This document shows, in pieces, positions 1 through 12,659 of a DNA stretch of 64,000 bases. The translations under genes and the position numbers were made by a program. The stretch is from Anagrus nilaparvatae (Eukaryota > Arthropoda > Insecta > Hymenoptera > Mymaridae). The notes beneath the pieces are model-generated. The model had not been told where the DNA came from. It saw nothing but the letters and a program-made list of their open reading frames with translations, and searched no databases. The stretch lies in assembly GCA_022575985.1 (NCBI GenBank), contig JAKSXM010000227.1, forward strand, positions 1-64,000, written 5' to 3'. Each line of letters starts with the position of its first letter. The stretch's first letter is position 1.

Positions 1-486
1 AAAAAATTTATACAAGACAACTGCAATTATTGTCACACCAAAGCTTTGTCCTTTAGTTCCATAATAGATCGCATATTATAAAATTTTTATACATAAATTA
101 TTAACCGTGGCTATGATGTTCTAGAAACATTGTCTATTCAGGCAAATATGCTTCATACTAAAGATTTTTATAACCTTTTTTAATTTATAGTATTTCTGAA
201 TTAAATTATTTTCTTTTCCAGAGCGAAAATTTCACTTCAAAACTTTACAAAGAAAAATTTTATGAATTATCAATAGTTTCAAAAAAAAAATTAATATTCA
301 TTATGGAAAGATCGCTGAAGCCAATTATAATCACTGATAAAATATTTGTTAGATTATCAATGGAGTTGTTTATAATGGTAAGAAATTTTGGATTAATATT
401 TCTGAAGTTAATATGAGTTGCGTGGTCAGAGTTTTAGAATCGAACCCAAAATATTTAATGTCGAAAGCAAACTTGAAAAAGTTGAA
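1..486. other. AT-rich flank, no gene seen
   Basis: Low-complexity AT-rich sequence with poly-A and poly-T runs. The open frames on either strand are short and biased to Phe, Lys, Ile and Asn, as expected by chance at this base composition. I see no splice-bounded coding segment, RNA gene or repeat boundary. Confidence 0.5.
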
Positions 487-697
487 CAAACTTGAAAATT
501 TCTATGTTCAACTTTTTATGTTCAGTTTTTTCATTTTTTTTTTTTGTTCAAAAAATTTTGTTAAACTTTTTTTGTTCAAAAGTTTTTATGTTCAATTTAT
601 TTGTTCAAAAATTCCTATGTTCAACTTTTTTTGTTCATTTTTTTCTGCTCAACTCATCTTTGTTCACTTTTTTTCTGGTAAAAAAAAATGGCGTCCG
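487..697 (+). repeat. Degenerate tandem repeat, one arm of a foldback family
   Basis: Seven or more degenerate units built on TTTTTTGTTCAA and TATGTTCAACTTTTT lie in tandem. The array ends in TCTGGTAAAAAAAAATGGCG just before 697. The same series, with the same terminal sequence, forms both arms of the inverted repeat at 35713-37187, so this is a single-armed copy or solo end of that family. The open frames running through it (413-718 and 492-731) are Phe-rich by-products of the repeat and are not called as genes. Confidence 0.7.
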
Positions 698-2843
698 TAT
701 ATGCTTAAGAAATATTAAACCTCTAAAATAATTATTTATAATGATAATGATTGCAGATTTTAAAATTTTCTTACTCAACTTTCAATGTTTTGAGAACCAC
801 ATCGAATAAGTAATGAAAATATTTTTAGATTCTTTAAGAATAAGAATTCAGTCTTATCAGTTTATAAAGACAAAAAAATATTTCAAAAAATGGCTTGAAA
901 TCCTATAATTATCAATTATCTAAAAAATTTAAGCTTTATGATTTACAGCGAACTAATGAAATAAATTGGCCATTTATCAGTAATATTACGTATTGAATTA
1001 AATAGATCATTATTGCACTTGTGGGTAAAATAAAAAACTAGCTACACTAAATCTACAATAAACCAAAGCACATGGCCTCCGGCGCAAAAAAAGTGCCTGG
1101 AATAAATCTATAAAATAACTATACTGCACAATGCAATTTAACACTAAAAATTTAATCCTCAAGTCTAGCGAGGGTCTAATTTTTTTCTTGCGATACAATA
1201 TCTTAGTCCAAACTTGGTATCTAATAAGCACGTAGTCTCAATTAGAAAGATCTATTAGCTTCACTTAAATTTTAATGTAACCACCATAAAAAAATAAAAA
1301 TAAATATATAACTCTTGTCTTTTTAGACCAAATTTCTTTTTTGTTAATTCTATATTACATCCTTGATTTTCAATTAATCTACTTCTTTGGAGGCCAAGTA
1401 ATGTAAGTATCCTATCACAATAAATTGACAGATATTTCTTAAGTTTACTAGTACATATATATGAGTTCTATAATATATGAACAAGTTTTCAAATCAGATC
1501 GAAAACATTTTTTCGAGAACATGAATAAAAAAAATAATTTTTCCTTTTTTTAGCAATCTAGACTTCAACCTATCATTTTTACAGCGTTTAAAAAATTTTT
1601 TTAGTTATTATAACTTACTTTTTTTTCTTATTTTTTTTTCAAGCAATCACAACATAAATTTTTTACCTCTTAGGCTCTGATAGGAAATTCACCTGTGAAT
1701 TTAATTTTGGACCAATTGTTTTTTTAAATGCACAAGCGTAAGTGAATTAGTATTTAAGGCTTGACTTCGCTAGCCTTATAATAACTCTGTTGAAATTATT
1801 TAAGTTATTAAGAACAAATTTTAACTGTATGCTTAGAAATTTTCAAATAAGCTAAAATTTTTGCAATTTTAAATTTTAATATATTTTTCATAAACATAAG
1901 CAAAAAACTCTTAACAACTTAAAAACACGCCCTTGCAGATGAAATGAAGAACGAGTTTAGATCGCTATTCTTTGAACTTTGACCCAGAGTATAATAATAA
2001 TTATTATAAAAAAATAAAATTATTCAACTTGGTATCGTATATAGAAATTCATTAATAGTTCAGTGTAATTTTTTTTATTATGAAATTATTGATTATTCTA
2101 TCAATACAAATTATTTTAAAACGATTACTTAAGAAGGTGACCTATTGTAACAGAATTACTTTTCAATATAATTTAATTTCATACTCATATAAGCAGATTT
2201 GGGCAAATAATTATTTTTATCAATCTAAGCATATTGAGGTCAAAAATTGACTTTTTTTAAAATGGTCCTTTTTTCTATGAATATTTCTACTCTTTTCGTC
2301 ACAAAAATTATAAAAATTATGAAAGTCTTTATAGGTACATCTGTGATTACAATAAATATATTCAAGTAGCTTATCGCAAAGATTGTTAATTTTATTACAG
2401 GCTAATTTTTAGTTCATAGGAATTATATTATATGTAACTTAATTAATATGTATAATTAATTAGCTAGTGGTAACTGAATATTTCGAAAAATTTTGTAGAC
2501 CTAAAAAAATTTTTCTTTTGACAGAAAAAAATTAGATTATTAAAAGCAAAATGTTAAATAATTTTTTTTTTTTAATTTGGACGAATTCTTCCAGCAAACT
2601 ATGTTTCGTCTTGTGCTGTTGGATGTATCTTGCAAGTAATAGATGACATTCGCATTGATAAAATAAATTTTAGTTTGAGCAATCGGCAAATGACCAAAAA
2701 TTGGTTTAATACTCAAAATCTTTAATGAATTAGTTTTCTAATTTTTTTGAAAATTATTTGCATTTATATTGTTTGTAAAATATGTAAAAAGCAAATTAGG
2801 CATATGCCACAAAAATAGATTGACACGCTGAATATATTTGAAT
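698..2843. other. AT-rich intergenic sequence
   Basis: No coding exon, RNA gene or clear repeat boundary is recognisable. Scattered homopolymer A and T runs of 6-10 bases occur throughout. The 73-codon frame at 1010-1231 (minus) has no recognisable composition or motif and is not called. Confidence 0.5.
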
Positions 2844-2871
2844 CTAAGTATTGTTTTTTTCCAATACTTAG
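2844..2871. repeat. Perfect 10-bp stem hairpin
   Basis: CTAAGTATTG and its complement CAATACTTAG flank an eight-base T-rich loop. The symmetry extends imperfectly outward (TTGAAT on the left, ATTCAA on the right). This could be the core of a very small transposon remnant or a chance AT-rich palindrome; nothing indicates a gene terminator. Confidence 0.45.
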
Positions 2872-3439
2872 AGTATTCAATAAACCTTTAAATTAACCTT
2901 CGACTTAATTAAAATTAATGAATGTTTGAGTCTATAGTAACATGATATTAGAAGTGGGAAAGGAAGGTTAAAATAATTTTCTTTTATAAATGAAAAATTA
3001 ATCAATTTTAGAAATCCCCACTTGAAACCTTTATGATTATTATCTATAATATATTATATTGTCTATGTTTTAAACGTTAGCAATCATATGAATATTCAGT
3101 CTCTTGGTTTTTAAAAGATATTTAAAAAAATTTCATTACTTTAATAATGTTTGCCTACTCTGCGCGATTTGTTCTTCTGGTACAAATGAAAACCAGTTTC
3201 ACTTTGATGCATGAAAAAATTTTTTTTCTCATCAGCAGCAAGAATGTGTTTTTGAGAAAAATAATATACGACCCTTGGCAATGAAAATAGATTGCTCCAA
3301 ATCACAGTTTACTTTATTTTATTTATTATATTCACTTTATTCATTTAATCATTTTTTAAAAATTTTTTATTAAAAATAGCTTTTTTTTAAATAAGGGAAA
3401 AAATATTTAATTTGAATTTGCATGCCGTTGTACAGAATG

Positions 3440-3560
3440 CAAAAGTTGAACTTCATATTTTACTCCATAATTTAAAACATTGTTTTACAAATAATGGGCA
3501 AAAAAGCCGTCTCTCTAAGGTAGAAAACAGGCTTTTTTGCCGTAGATATGTAAAAGTTTT
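3440..3560. repeat. Dispersed hairpin repeat, copy 1
   Basis: A perfect 12-bp stem, GGCAAAAAAGCC at 3497-3508 and GGCTTTTTTGCC at 3530-3541, encloses a 21-base loop. Just upstream is AAAACATTGTTTTACA. The same order of blocks (AAAACAT-GTTTTACA, then GGGCAAAAAA, then CTTTTTTGCC) recurs at 42637-42712, and a diverged reverse copy lies at 18525-18605. It is therefore a dispersed family rather than a single hairpin. Confidence 0.6.
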
Positions 3561-4760
3561 ATATGACTTTTAACTTTGAAATTTCACCTTTTAAAATTAA
3601 TTTTCTCATGCATGCGCAGTTCAAATAAAAACTTTGACCCCAGAGTCAGATTCTAAAAGATATATCTTTTAGGCTATTAAAAGTAAAAAACTTTTTACAT
3701 GAAAAAAATAAAAATGCGCTTGTATGCAAAAAAATCAAAAATTAAAATTATACTATTACAAAAGTTTTGTCAAAAAAATTCATAGATTTTGGCATATTCA
3801 AGGTTAAGATAAAACATATTTTCATTTTCATACAAACAGTTTATCAATTTTCAGATCACAAGACCAAATCCTGTTGGAAACATCATTGTTGACTTACAAT
3901 GTTAGTGAAAACTAAAATAAAGCGTTTTGCAAAAAAAAAGTTAAATAATGGAAAAGGCAGTAAAAAACCAGAATTTGGATTACTAAAATTTAGGAAAAAA
4001 TATTTTTCACACCGTATAGTCAAACTTGAGCCCATTTAAGACACAGGACCCCTCGTTTTTGAATAAAAATTATAAATTTTATTATTAACACTTCCTTCAA
4101 ACACATATAAATTTTTATTTATATAGACGTCTTTAAAAAAAATAAAAAAATAATTTCTTCGAAATAAATATGATTTTAATGATGATCTTAATAATCGAAA
4201 AAATTGGTATTTGCATAAATTAAAATTTATTATTTGAAAGTCTCTTTTATTAAATAAAAAAAAAAACTAGAATAATAAAAGTAATAATTTATGCATAAAA
4301 ATAAAAAAAATTAACACAATAATCCATAAGTAATAAAACATTTAATTTTCAATAGAAATACATGTAATTTCAATAGAATCCAAAAAAAAACACACAAGAA
4401 TAAATAATAAGTGGTAGAAAAAAAAATATTTGTAAATGTTAATTTTATACGTGTAGTATTTATGTAATAAAAAAAAAAGTTCATGAAGAAGAAAATACAT
4501 TTCATGCTAAAAAAGATTTAACTGGCGCCCACGAAAACTTACCTATTATCTGTATATAATACGTCGGTATATATATTCGTGATGTCTGGTATTTTTCATA
4601 TATTTATTTTTTTTATTATGTTGTTGTATGGTAAATTAGTTGTTTTAAAAAATCTTTTTATATGAAAATTTTTTTTTTTAAATAAAAGAAAATATTGATT
4701 TATTAATTTTGATTCTTCGAAATCGTAATTTTTATATTTTTATAGGATGTGAATTAAATT
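3561..4760. other. AT-rich sequence downstream of a putative terminal exon
   Basis: No coding exon is recognisable. A consensus-like donor, GTAAGT, lies on the minus strand beside the hexamer GGCGCC (4524-4529), but no exon that reads as protein precedes it. The 64-codon frame at 4311-4505 (minus) is rich in Phe, Tyr and Leu and is not called. Confidence 0.45.
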
Positions 4761-4888
4761 AAATTATGATTTTATTATTAAATGACTATTTGCTAAATCT
4801 CAGTATATATTAAAATAATGTTATTTGTGAATGAAACGTGTTTTATTTCCTGGTTTATTTTGATTAGTTTTAATAAAAGACGTTATTT
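4761..4888 (-). promoter_or_regulatory. Probable 3'UTR and polyadenylation region
   Basis: Immediately after the stop codon of the putative exon at 4889-4980, the minus strand carries AATAAACC and AAATAAAACACG within about 50 bases. These hexamers are at ordinary 3'UTR spacing. AATAAA is frequent by chance at this base composition, so the support comes mainly from its position behind the exon. Confidence 0.35.
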
Positions 4889-4980
4889 TTAAATACAAGG
4901 AACATCTGCTGACCTGACTTCTTCAGGTTTTTGAACCTTAAAAGTTTTCTCAATTTCTTCTTTGGATGCATGTGCTATAA
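4889..4980 (-). CDS. Putative 3'-terminal coding exon of an unidentified gene
   Basis: On the minus strand a textbook acceptor (TTTTTTTGTTTATTTCAG) is followed by two bases completing a split codon and then 29 codons to a TAA. They read IAHASKEEIEKTFKVQKPEE followed by VRSADVPCI. The composition is charged and mixed (Ala, His, Ser, Glu, Pro, Val), unlike the Phe/Asn/Lys/Ile products of random frames here, and local GC is higher than the surroundings. Polyadenylation hexamers follow. I do not recognise the protein, and the cysteine third from the end of a short tail is not enough to propose lipidation. Upstream exons should lie at higher coordinates on the minus strand, but none is identified in 4983-8787, so the intron would have to be long or the remaining exons tiny. 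A chance frame cannot be excluded. Confidence 0.45.
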
Positions 4981-4982
4981 CT

Positions 4983-7900
4983 GAAATAAACAAAAAAATT
5001 TTTAGCAAAATTTTAATCAGTAAAATGCAAAATATTTAATACTTGATTATGATGTTTTATTTAAAAAATATCAATTGCTTGGAACTGACTGTAATTATTC
5101 TATGGTATCTGAAACTGACATATTTATGTATTGATAATAATACAATTATTAAAATAAGTATAAAAATAATTTATGTGCAAAAAATCAACAAATATTGGTA
5201 AATTTTCAATACAAACTTACTAATTTTTGTAAATTTACCAAAAAATAAAAATTTCTCAGTTTTTTTCGCGGATTCACCAAAAGTAGTTGACAACCTACAA
5301 AAAATAGTTGTGACTTTGTTCACAAATAAAAATGGATAAATTTTTATTTTTCGTCAATATGCTAAAATTAGTGAATTTACTTTTATTGAAAATTTCCAAT
5401 TTTTTCATAAAATTTATTAAATTTTTTACTAAATTTACAAATTACTTTTAATAATAAAGCTAAAAATAAATTAATTCTAGGAATTATATTGAATTTCTTT
5501 CACATTTTTTTATTTAAGTTAAATTCTCTAAGGAAGAAAGCTAAATAAAAGAAAGTTGCAGCCTAATAATTCTAAATTTACGTGTAAGTTAAATATACTT
5601 AGGAATTAATAGTATATCTAAGGAAACGTAGCTTTCATGGGTCTTGGAAGCCATCGATATCAATCAGGTATAGAAGGTACCAGTGTAAAGCTCCTCTTCT
5701 TAAATATATAACAATGACGTATGAAAAAAGAGTTAAAAATCCTAAAAATTGATGCGCTTGTTTGAAAAAATACAGAACGGCGGGGGACTAAATAGAGCAG
5801 TGGTATGCACTAGTGTATGCGACTTAAACGAAATATTTTTTTAAAACAGTAATTTTTATAATTTAAAATTTATTGCGTTGATACAAATCAAAAGTTTACA
5901 CATCATAAATACGTAAATTCGCAGGATCAAACTTGGCGCCATGTATAATAAATTTAAAAGTCACACGTAGTTGTAAAAAAGCAATCAAAATTAATGGTAA
6001 AATTTTTAATATTATTCTCAGGCACGTGTCAAGTATTTACATTTAAAATTTTTTAAAAAAGTAATTTACTTATATATATTTGTTAATTTATACCCTGATA
6101 AAAAAAATAAGATAAAAGCAACCAAATTTCTGGAATCTGGACAGAGTCACTTTTAGCCACTTTTTTGTCACTGAATGCAAATTTCGGAATATCTTAACTT
6201 GATTTTTGGATTTCTCGAAAAATTTTTTTAAAGTTCTCTCTTTCAGGCGGATTTCAAAACATTTCTAAAAGGCTGTAAAAAAAAATTTTTTTCTATAAAA
6301 TATATATAAATATATATAAAATATATATAATAATAGTGAAAATTTGTTGAAACCATAACTTAATTTATAAATTTTTTTTTCCTAATAACTGATGATTTTT
6401 CTATCAAAAATTTTAATTTATCATATTGCACCCCAATTTTCCAACACTATTTGTAGTACATTTAAAAAAAATTTTATTATAACTGATAACAAAGTATGCT
6501 TAAAAATTTGCAGCTATATTTTCAACAACAAAATTTTATACAAAAATTTATACATCATAATTTATATAAACCATTAACTATATTTTAATTCTATATAATC
6601 CTCTTAGTAAAAAATTATTTATTTAAAGCTTTTTTGAATCGTATTATGAAAAAATGAAAGAAACTTTTTTATTTTATAAATGCCAAAAACACATTTCTAC
6701 ATTATGCATATTAAATATTATAATAAAAAAAGGAGATTAATACATTAAAATCTTATAAACAGATAATATTAAAATTTCGCGCTTCTTTTTATCTATCAAA
6801 ATCCTTTTTCTCTGAATTTCATACACACATATGCATACATATAAACAAAATTTTTTAAAAATAAAATACAATATCCATCTCGAATGAAACCGGCGCCTGA
6901 GCAATGTCATCCTCTGTCAAATTAACAAATATACCGTGAAGATCATCATCAAAAAAAAAAAAAAAAATTACCTTTATAAAAAATTTATATTATAACTTAA
7001 ATGCACATATATAAAAATGTATTTCTTTCACACCATGCACCCACTATATATTTAATAGCTTTATGTATAAAAGTTATTGTTCTGTTAAAATTCGCGGGTA
7101 TTATATATTTTTAAATATATTATTTACACCACTTTGGTGGTCTTTTATATATTATATGGTTTATAAAAAAAATAATACCTATAAATATCGTTATTATCTA
7201 CACATGAATCAGTTTTTTATTAGAAAATAATAGATATATATATATTGGCCTTTCTTTGATTATCTGGACACCCCAATCTTACAAACAAAATTGATGCACC
7301 ATTCAAGGATTTTGTAAACCAAAATTTAGCTGAATATTTTCTTAGATTCACTTTACAAAACTTTGCTTTCTTTACTTTATATCATACATGGCTTATAACT
7401 GAATATGTGTTTTCTAAATTTCAAGATTTAAAAGAAGCACATTTTGACTGAAGGAAATCTGGCTTGAATTCACAGAGAATAAAATTTGAATTCAAAGCTG
7501 CTTTGTTGTATTTTAATTTAGGAAACTTAAGGAAAATATATTAATAGTTGCATTTTTTTTTATTTGAACAAATAAATTGGGTATAAGATTTTCTAGAGGG
7601 AAATTTACAATAGAAAATTAGATTTTGAAAAACAAAAGGAATATTGACGATCATGATTTAAAATTTTATATAATTGACAATATATTAACCCGAGTATTAA
7701 CCAAAGCAAGTAACATACCAAAAAAAAAAATTATAGGAGGGAATCAGATAACTGATATACCGTAAAACCGAATTCTTGGGAACCGTAAAAAAAAAGAATA
7801 TATATATTATTATTATATTGTAATACATGCTAAATAATTAATTAACTTAAGCCCACTAATGTGCTCTTCACGGTAACGCAGCCCTAAGCTAATAACCATA

Positions 7901-8787
7901 CCACATTCATGCATACAAAATTTTTAATAATAATATAAATTCTATTCACAGTCCACTAAAATTAATCACTTAATGTTCACTTTGTATGGAAAGATTCATA
8001 TATTTAGTGTTCAGAATTTACCAAAGTTAGTTTCTTATTCAAAAAAAAATCAAACAATATTATTATCACCAAAATATTCACTTTGCATGGAATGCATCAT
8101 ATACATAATGTTCGAAATTCAAACTAACGTTCTTTTGTAATTTAATAGTTCAAAATTATTTTTAATCACTGTATTATTAATGAAATTATACTATTTATTT
8201 AAACTAAATTAACTTTTCGTCACATTTACTGAGATTTACCCATATATAATTTTTCCAAAATTACAAAACTAAACCGAATAAATTTAGATATTAAAAATAA
8301 TTTGATTGCACTGAAATATAAAAATTTTAAATTTACCTTAAAAATGCAAAAGTGTATAGGAATGACCCATATGCATTTATTCAACCAAAAAATTTTATCA
8401 GAGATAATTTTTGTAATTTTCGAAAAAATTTTTAATTTTACATAATTTACTAAATATTACTACTCATATAGACTTTATTATAAGTCCCAAATAAAAATTA
8501 AAAACTTTTCAAAATATTGTGGGAATAGCCCATATATATTCAATTAGATTCAATAAAAAAAAGTTACTATCACCTTATGATACAAGCAATAGCGAAATTT
8601 TATAATTTTGAAAAATTCTCGTAATGTAAACAATGATATAATGCAGAACACGTTATATGTTTTTACATATATGTATTTTTATACACACTCACAAAAAGAT
8701 TCAAATATATTTAATTATTATTAATCGGTATGGCTAATTATAATAAACTATTATTAATTAATTACCGAATCTAGCGAATTTATTAAT
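4983..8787. other. AT-rich region, possibly intron of the gene ending at 4889
   Basis: No further exon can be supported. Segments with less biased composition exist at about 5617-5690, 5917-5955 (with GGCGCC at 5935) and 6880-6950 (GGCGCC at 6892), but each reads open for only about 15-25 codons. The stretch at 5210-5460 resembles the degenerate TIR sequence of the element at 22863-24117 (blocks such as GTAAATTTAC and AATAGTTGTGA) and may be an old fragment of that family. An imperfect (AT)n stretch lies near 6300-6330. Confidence 0.4.
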
Positions 8788-9886
8788 TGTTACACCCAGC
8801 CCCACACGTTCGGGCGCCAAAAATATGACCGGGGTCATATGAGACCAATAAATTAATTTAGAATATTTAGATCCGGAAATAAATAAATATCATCAATACG
8901 ATTCTGTGCAACAACAGCCATATTGGACCTACCTTTTATCGTTGTTGTTGCCAGAAGACCCTGAAAATAAAGTATTTGGAGGGGAGGTATAAATGAATAT
9001 TTATGTAGACAAAATTTAATAACTAAACAAAGATAATTAATATTTATTTATTAGAAATTAATATTTACAAAAAAATAAAGTTGAGCGCCACCGGTTTAAT
9101 AAAACCGGAAATTATAATCAAACAAATCGAAAAGGATTGATTTTAATGCCAAAAGGGTTAATGATCTAAATATTAAAAATTAAAGGGAGAGCAAGAGATG
9201 ATTTCGGGTCGTTACTTCCGTATAACAATTAATATAACCTAAAATTAACAAATACAAAATACTAAAAATACCTAAACTAACACCGCGAGAGCACATGTTC
9301 GCACACGACAATATCTGGAAGAATTGATATCTTTTACCTAATTCCGTCTGAAGTTGTCCTTGGCCAATGATGCACCACGTTGTTGTAACGAAAATCAAAA
9401 ACAAGTTTTGAATACGGCAAATAACGATAATTAATATTCACCGTATGAATTCGGATACCAAAATATATATATTTCACAAAATGCCGGAGTTGAACGACTG
9501 CGTGTTCAAACTCCGAAGCAATAAATCACTATATATTATAAATTTCGGCGAATAAATTAATTTATTTATTCCCGAAATATTCACAAAATTCACAATTTAA
9601 CAAAATATAATATTTTTGATTATATATTCACACTAAAAATAGTGGATTAAAACGATTTATTTAATCAAACACAGAGAGCTCTTTACGAAAGCGTGTATTG
9701 CGGCTCATGGCCGAGCACGCACTGATCTGGTTCGATTTCAGTTCCTCCCTTACGGAAGTCCGAAACCGCATTCGTTCCAAAGGAACAAACGTGATAATAG
9801 CTCAAAAAAGCGCTTGAAAATCTAAAATTTAAAAATTAATTTTAATTTAAATTTTTATTAATGTGACAGAAATCCTTCCTGTCACA
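8788..9886. mobile_element. Solo LTR of a Ty3/gypsy-like retrotransposon
   Basis: The unit begins TGTTACACCCAGCCCCACAC and ends CCTTCCTGTCACA, so it has TG...CA termini in the short inverted repeat TGTTACA/TGTGACA. The six bases ATTAAT precede it directly (8782-8787) and follow it directly (9887-9892), a perfect target duplication in the 4-6 bp range of gypsy-like elements. Near the left end is GTTCGGGCGCCA, which matches the 3' end of a lysine tRNA and is a feature I associate with ends of some gypsy LTRs. A GC-richer block at 9675-9790 breaks the AT background and would suit a promoter/R region. There is no internal gag-pol sequence on either side, so two LTRs have probably recombined to leave one. 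Orientation is not certain. The frame at 9180-9404 inside it is not a gene. Confidence 0.75.
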
Positions 9887-9892
9887 ATTAAT

Positions 9893-10133
9893 GTATTTGT
9901 TTCTTTTGTCCCCAAAATCTAGAACTAGAGCTAAACTGGGGTTAAAGTAAAAAGAACGTGATTTTTTCGTGCATTTTTTCATGGCGATAATTTGAAAAAA
10001 TACGCTTTGATAATTAATATGGTTTTTTTTTTTTAATAATTATAAATTATCTATTATTGAAAATAGGATTAAGCTGCTTTTGTACTAGGAAAATAAAAGT
10101 ATCTAAAGTTTTAATATTACATACTTACTTTTT
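9893..10133. other. Short AT-rich spacer
   Basis: Spacer between the solo LTR and the next foldback element, with poly-T at 10025-10034. Nothing is recognised. Confidence 0.5.
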
Positions 10134-11859
10134 CACCCGACGAATTTTCGAAATATCTCTTATGATCTCCGCTGATCTTTTTAGATCTCCGGAGATCACT
10201 TTTGATTTCTTCTTTTGGTTTTTTGGGTCGCTGAATAGGAAAATCGGGGTCTTTTCTATGGGTTTGACCCTTAAATTAGCGCATCCTTTAAGACCAAATC
10301 TTGGAGGTCTAGAGCGAAAGTAGAGAAAACACCCCTTTTAGGAGTAGTTTTGGCTAATTTAAGGGTGAAGAGTTAAGTTTTAATTGAAAAGACATCGATT
10401 TTTGTGATCAGCAACCCAAAAAACCCTATTAGGTCGAATCTTGGAGGTATATAGCGAAAGTACCGAAAACACCCTTTTTAGGGGTAGTTTTTGGCCAATT
10501 TAAGGGTGAAGGGGTAGTTTTTCATAGTTATAACTTCAATATTCGTGATGAGCGACCCCAAAAACCTTTATTAGACCAAATCTTGGAGGGCTACAGCAAA
10601 AGTTGAAAATACACCCCTTTTAGGGGTAGTTTTGGCTAACTTAAGGGTCCAGCCCCAATTGCGCATAGAAAAGACCCTGATTTTCGTGTTCAGCGACCCA
10701 AAAAAACCTATAGTAGACCAAATCTGGTGGCGGCCACAAAGAATTCCACCCCCCCCCCCCCCGGGATTTGACTGGAGTAATTCTTCAAGTCTAAATTACC
10801 ATAAAGAAATAAAATATTACAGTATAAAAGTTAAAAATATTACTTATATTCGTAAGTTCTGTTATTTTTCTCTGCATTTATAATTAAATTTTTCAATTTA
10901 TTTACTTTTATAGTTTTACCCTTAGCTATAGAATCAGATGTTTGAATTTTCCAATTAGTATTAGGCCAAATCCGAAGTCTGTTTTGACCTAACGTCGTCC
11001 AATTTTGCGTAATTGCCCATTTTAGGTCATTTTTAACGTTTTTTTTGCCATTTTTTGTTAAAATTTTTAATATATTACCATTTTCCTCATATTACATTAA
11101 TGTTTTTTCTCTATACCAAATTATCATATCTATTCATACAAAAAAAAAAATGGTAGCCCATAATAGGGATTCTTAGGCTATTATTCACGCTTGTTGGGCT
11201 AATTTTAGCTATTTTTATGAAATAATACCAATTTTTATCTACAGCTTCTGGTTTTTGAGTATTTTAAGATAGTTAAATACGAATATTATTTTTAATTTAT
11301 CTAAAAACGGTGCAGTAGCCTATATTAGGCACTTATAGGCTGTTTTTTGGTAATTGGTAATTAAAATTATAAATATTTATTAAAATTATTAATGATCAAA
11401 TAAGTAATTTTTTTTATTCATTTACCTAATTGTATTTCTTATTGAGTCGATTCCAATAATTATTTTTATTATAAAAATTAGTAAACTTATTGCTGTACTT
11501 TTTTATTTTTTAAATTTAAATAAAGTCAAAAAATAAGGTAAAACAATCAAGTTTATCGTTTTACAACTTTGCTTAATGATTCTAAATATTCTTTCTAAAG
11601 TTTTCTAACTTTTTTTTTTACCTCAGTGATCTCTGGAGATTACTTTAGATCTATTTTAATCTCCAGTAATCTCCAGAGATCAAAAGTGATTTCCGGAGAT
11701 CTCCGGAGATCTCCAGAGAACTAAAGAAATCACCTGAAATTTGCGATCACTTCAGATTTCCGGAAATCTCCGGAGATCTCCAGAAATCAAAAGTGATCTC
11801 CGGAAATCTAAAAAGATCAGCGGAGATCATAAGAGATATTTCGAAAATCCGTCGGGGTG
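10134..11859. mobile_element. Foldback element with GGAGATC-rich arms
   Basis: Terminal inverted repeats start CACCCGACGAATTTTCGAAA on the left. On the right the complement reads CACCCCGACGGATTTTCGAA, and both continue through ATATCTCTTATGATCTCCGC. The right arm (11630-11859) is expanded by many GGAGATC/GATCTCC palindromic units. Next to the left arm are about three tandem units of roughly 140 bp (10200-10745) containing TTTTGGGTCGCTGA, AGACCAAATCTTGGAGG and ACCCCTTTTAGGGGTAG, then a run of about 16 C at 10748-10763. The tandem units share modules with the element at 29245-34375. No target duplication is evident and no transposase frame is present. The frames at 10057-10323 and 10632-10883 are by-products of the repeats. 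Confidence 0.75.
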
Positions 11860-12659
11860 GGTCTTAAAAAAATTTATTTTAGCAAATGCGACAAATTAAT
11901 GGAACCGAGGGACTGTAGTTGCATTTGATACGATAAATATTTCTAAAACAAGTTTCAATATGTTTTTTTTTCCACAAAGGGTAATAATGGTTGCTTCTTC
12001 AAATAGAAATCTAGTTATTGCCCGATAGAAAAAATAGTATTTTTAGTTTATTTCAAAATTTCTAATATTAATAAATGAACAAAGAATATAAAATCAAGCC
12101 AATCTGAAAATAAAATGCTTAAAACTTTCAACATCCCTTACCTCTTCATGTTAAATTCCTGATTTTAAGTAATCCGAACTTTCAGTAACCAATTTTGGCA
12201 AGCAAGGAACTAATATAAATTCAAAACAGATTTTTAAATTATAATTAATTATTTATTTATATTCAAATGACACAAAATGCCCAAAAAAGGAAACAAGATA
12301 CGAAACGAAATGTCTAATTTATAACAGATGAAGTAAATGTTGCGTACTCTAAACCAATTTATTAAAGTCAACATACCACCTAAACATATACATACTGCTT
12401 AACATTTCGTATATTATTCATTTACATAATTCTATTTATTAGCCACAAGAAAGTAAGTATTTTTTTCACAAAATTAAACCTATAGAAAGTAAGTATTTTT
12501 TCACGAAATTGAACCTCCAAAGTAGTCCAGAAGCATAATTTAAAAGTAATTGAACCTGCATAATAGACCAGAAGCATAATTTAAAGGTAATTGATTTGAT
12601 TATTTACAATAATGATACATTTTATTTAATTTCATTCAATTTTTAAGAAGAACAAGAAA
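11860..12659. other. AT-rich sequence with short direct duplications
   Basis: Two short imperfect tandem duplications occur: GAAAGTAAGTATTTTTTTCA near 12449 and again near 12485, and CCAGAAGCATAATTTAAAAG near 12527 and again near 12569. No gene is recognised. Confidence 0.5.

Noticed and set aside
426..448. tRNA or SINE B-box (minus-strand GGGTTCGATTC)
   Set aside because: The surrounding sequence gives no acceptor, D or anticodon stem and no A-box at proper spacing.
413..731. Two overlapping open frames of 79-101 codons
   Set aside because: They are Phe/Val/Gln-rich readings of a degenerate tandem repeat (TTTTTTGTTCAA) and the same repeat gives similar frames on the other strand at 35704-36094.
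8808..8819. GTTCGGGCGCCA as a primer-binding site of a minus-strand retrotransposon
   Set aside because: On the minus strand it reads TGGCGCCCGAAC, like a lysine-tRNA primer-binding site, but it lies inside the LTR boundaries fixed by the TG...CA ends and ATTAAT duplication, so it is treated as part of the LTR.
9180..9404. 74-codon frame on the minus strand
   Set aside because: It lies inside the solo LTR, whose ends and target duplication are clear; no gag-like or other motif is visible.
10632..10883. 83-codon frame with a run of prolines
   Set aside because: The prolines come from the C homopolymer inside a foldback element; the rest is repeat unit.
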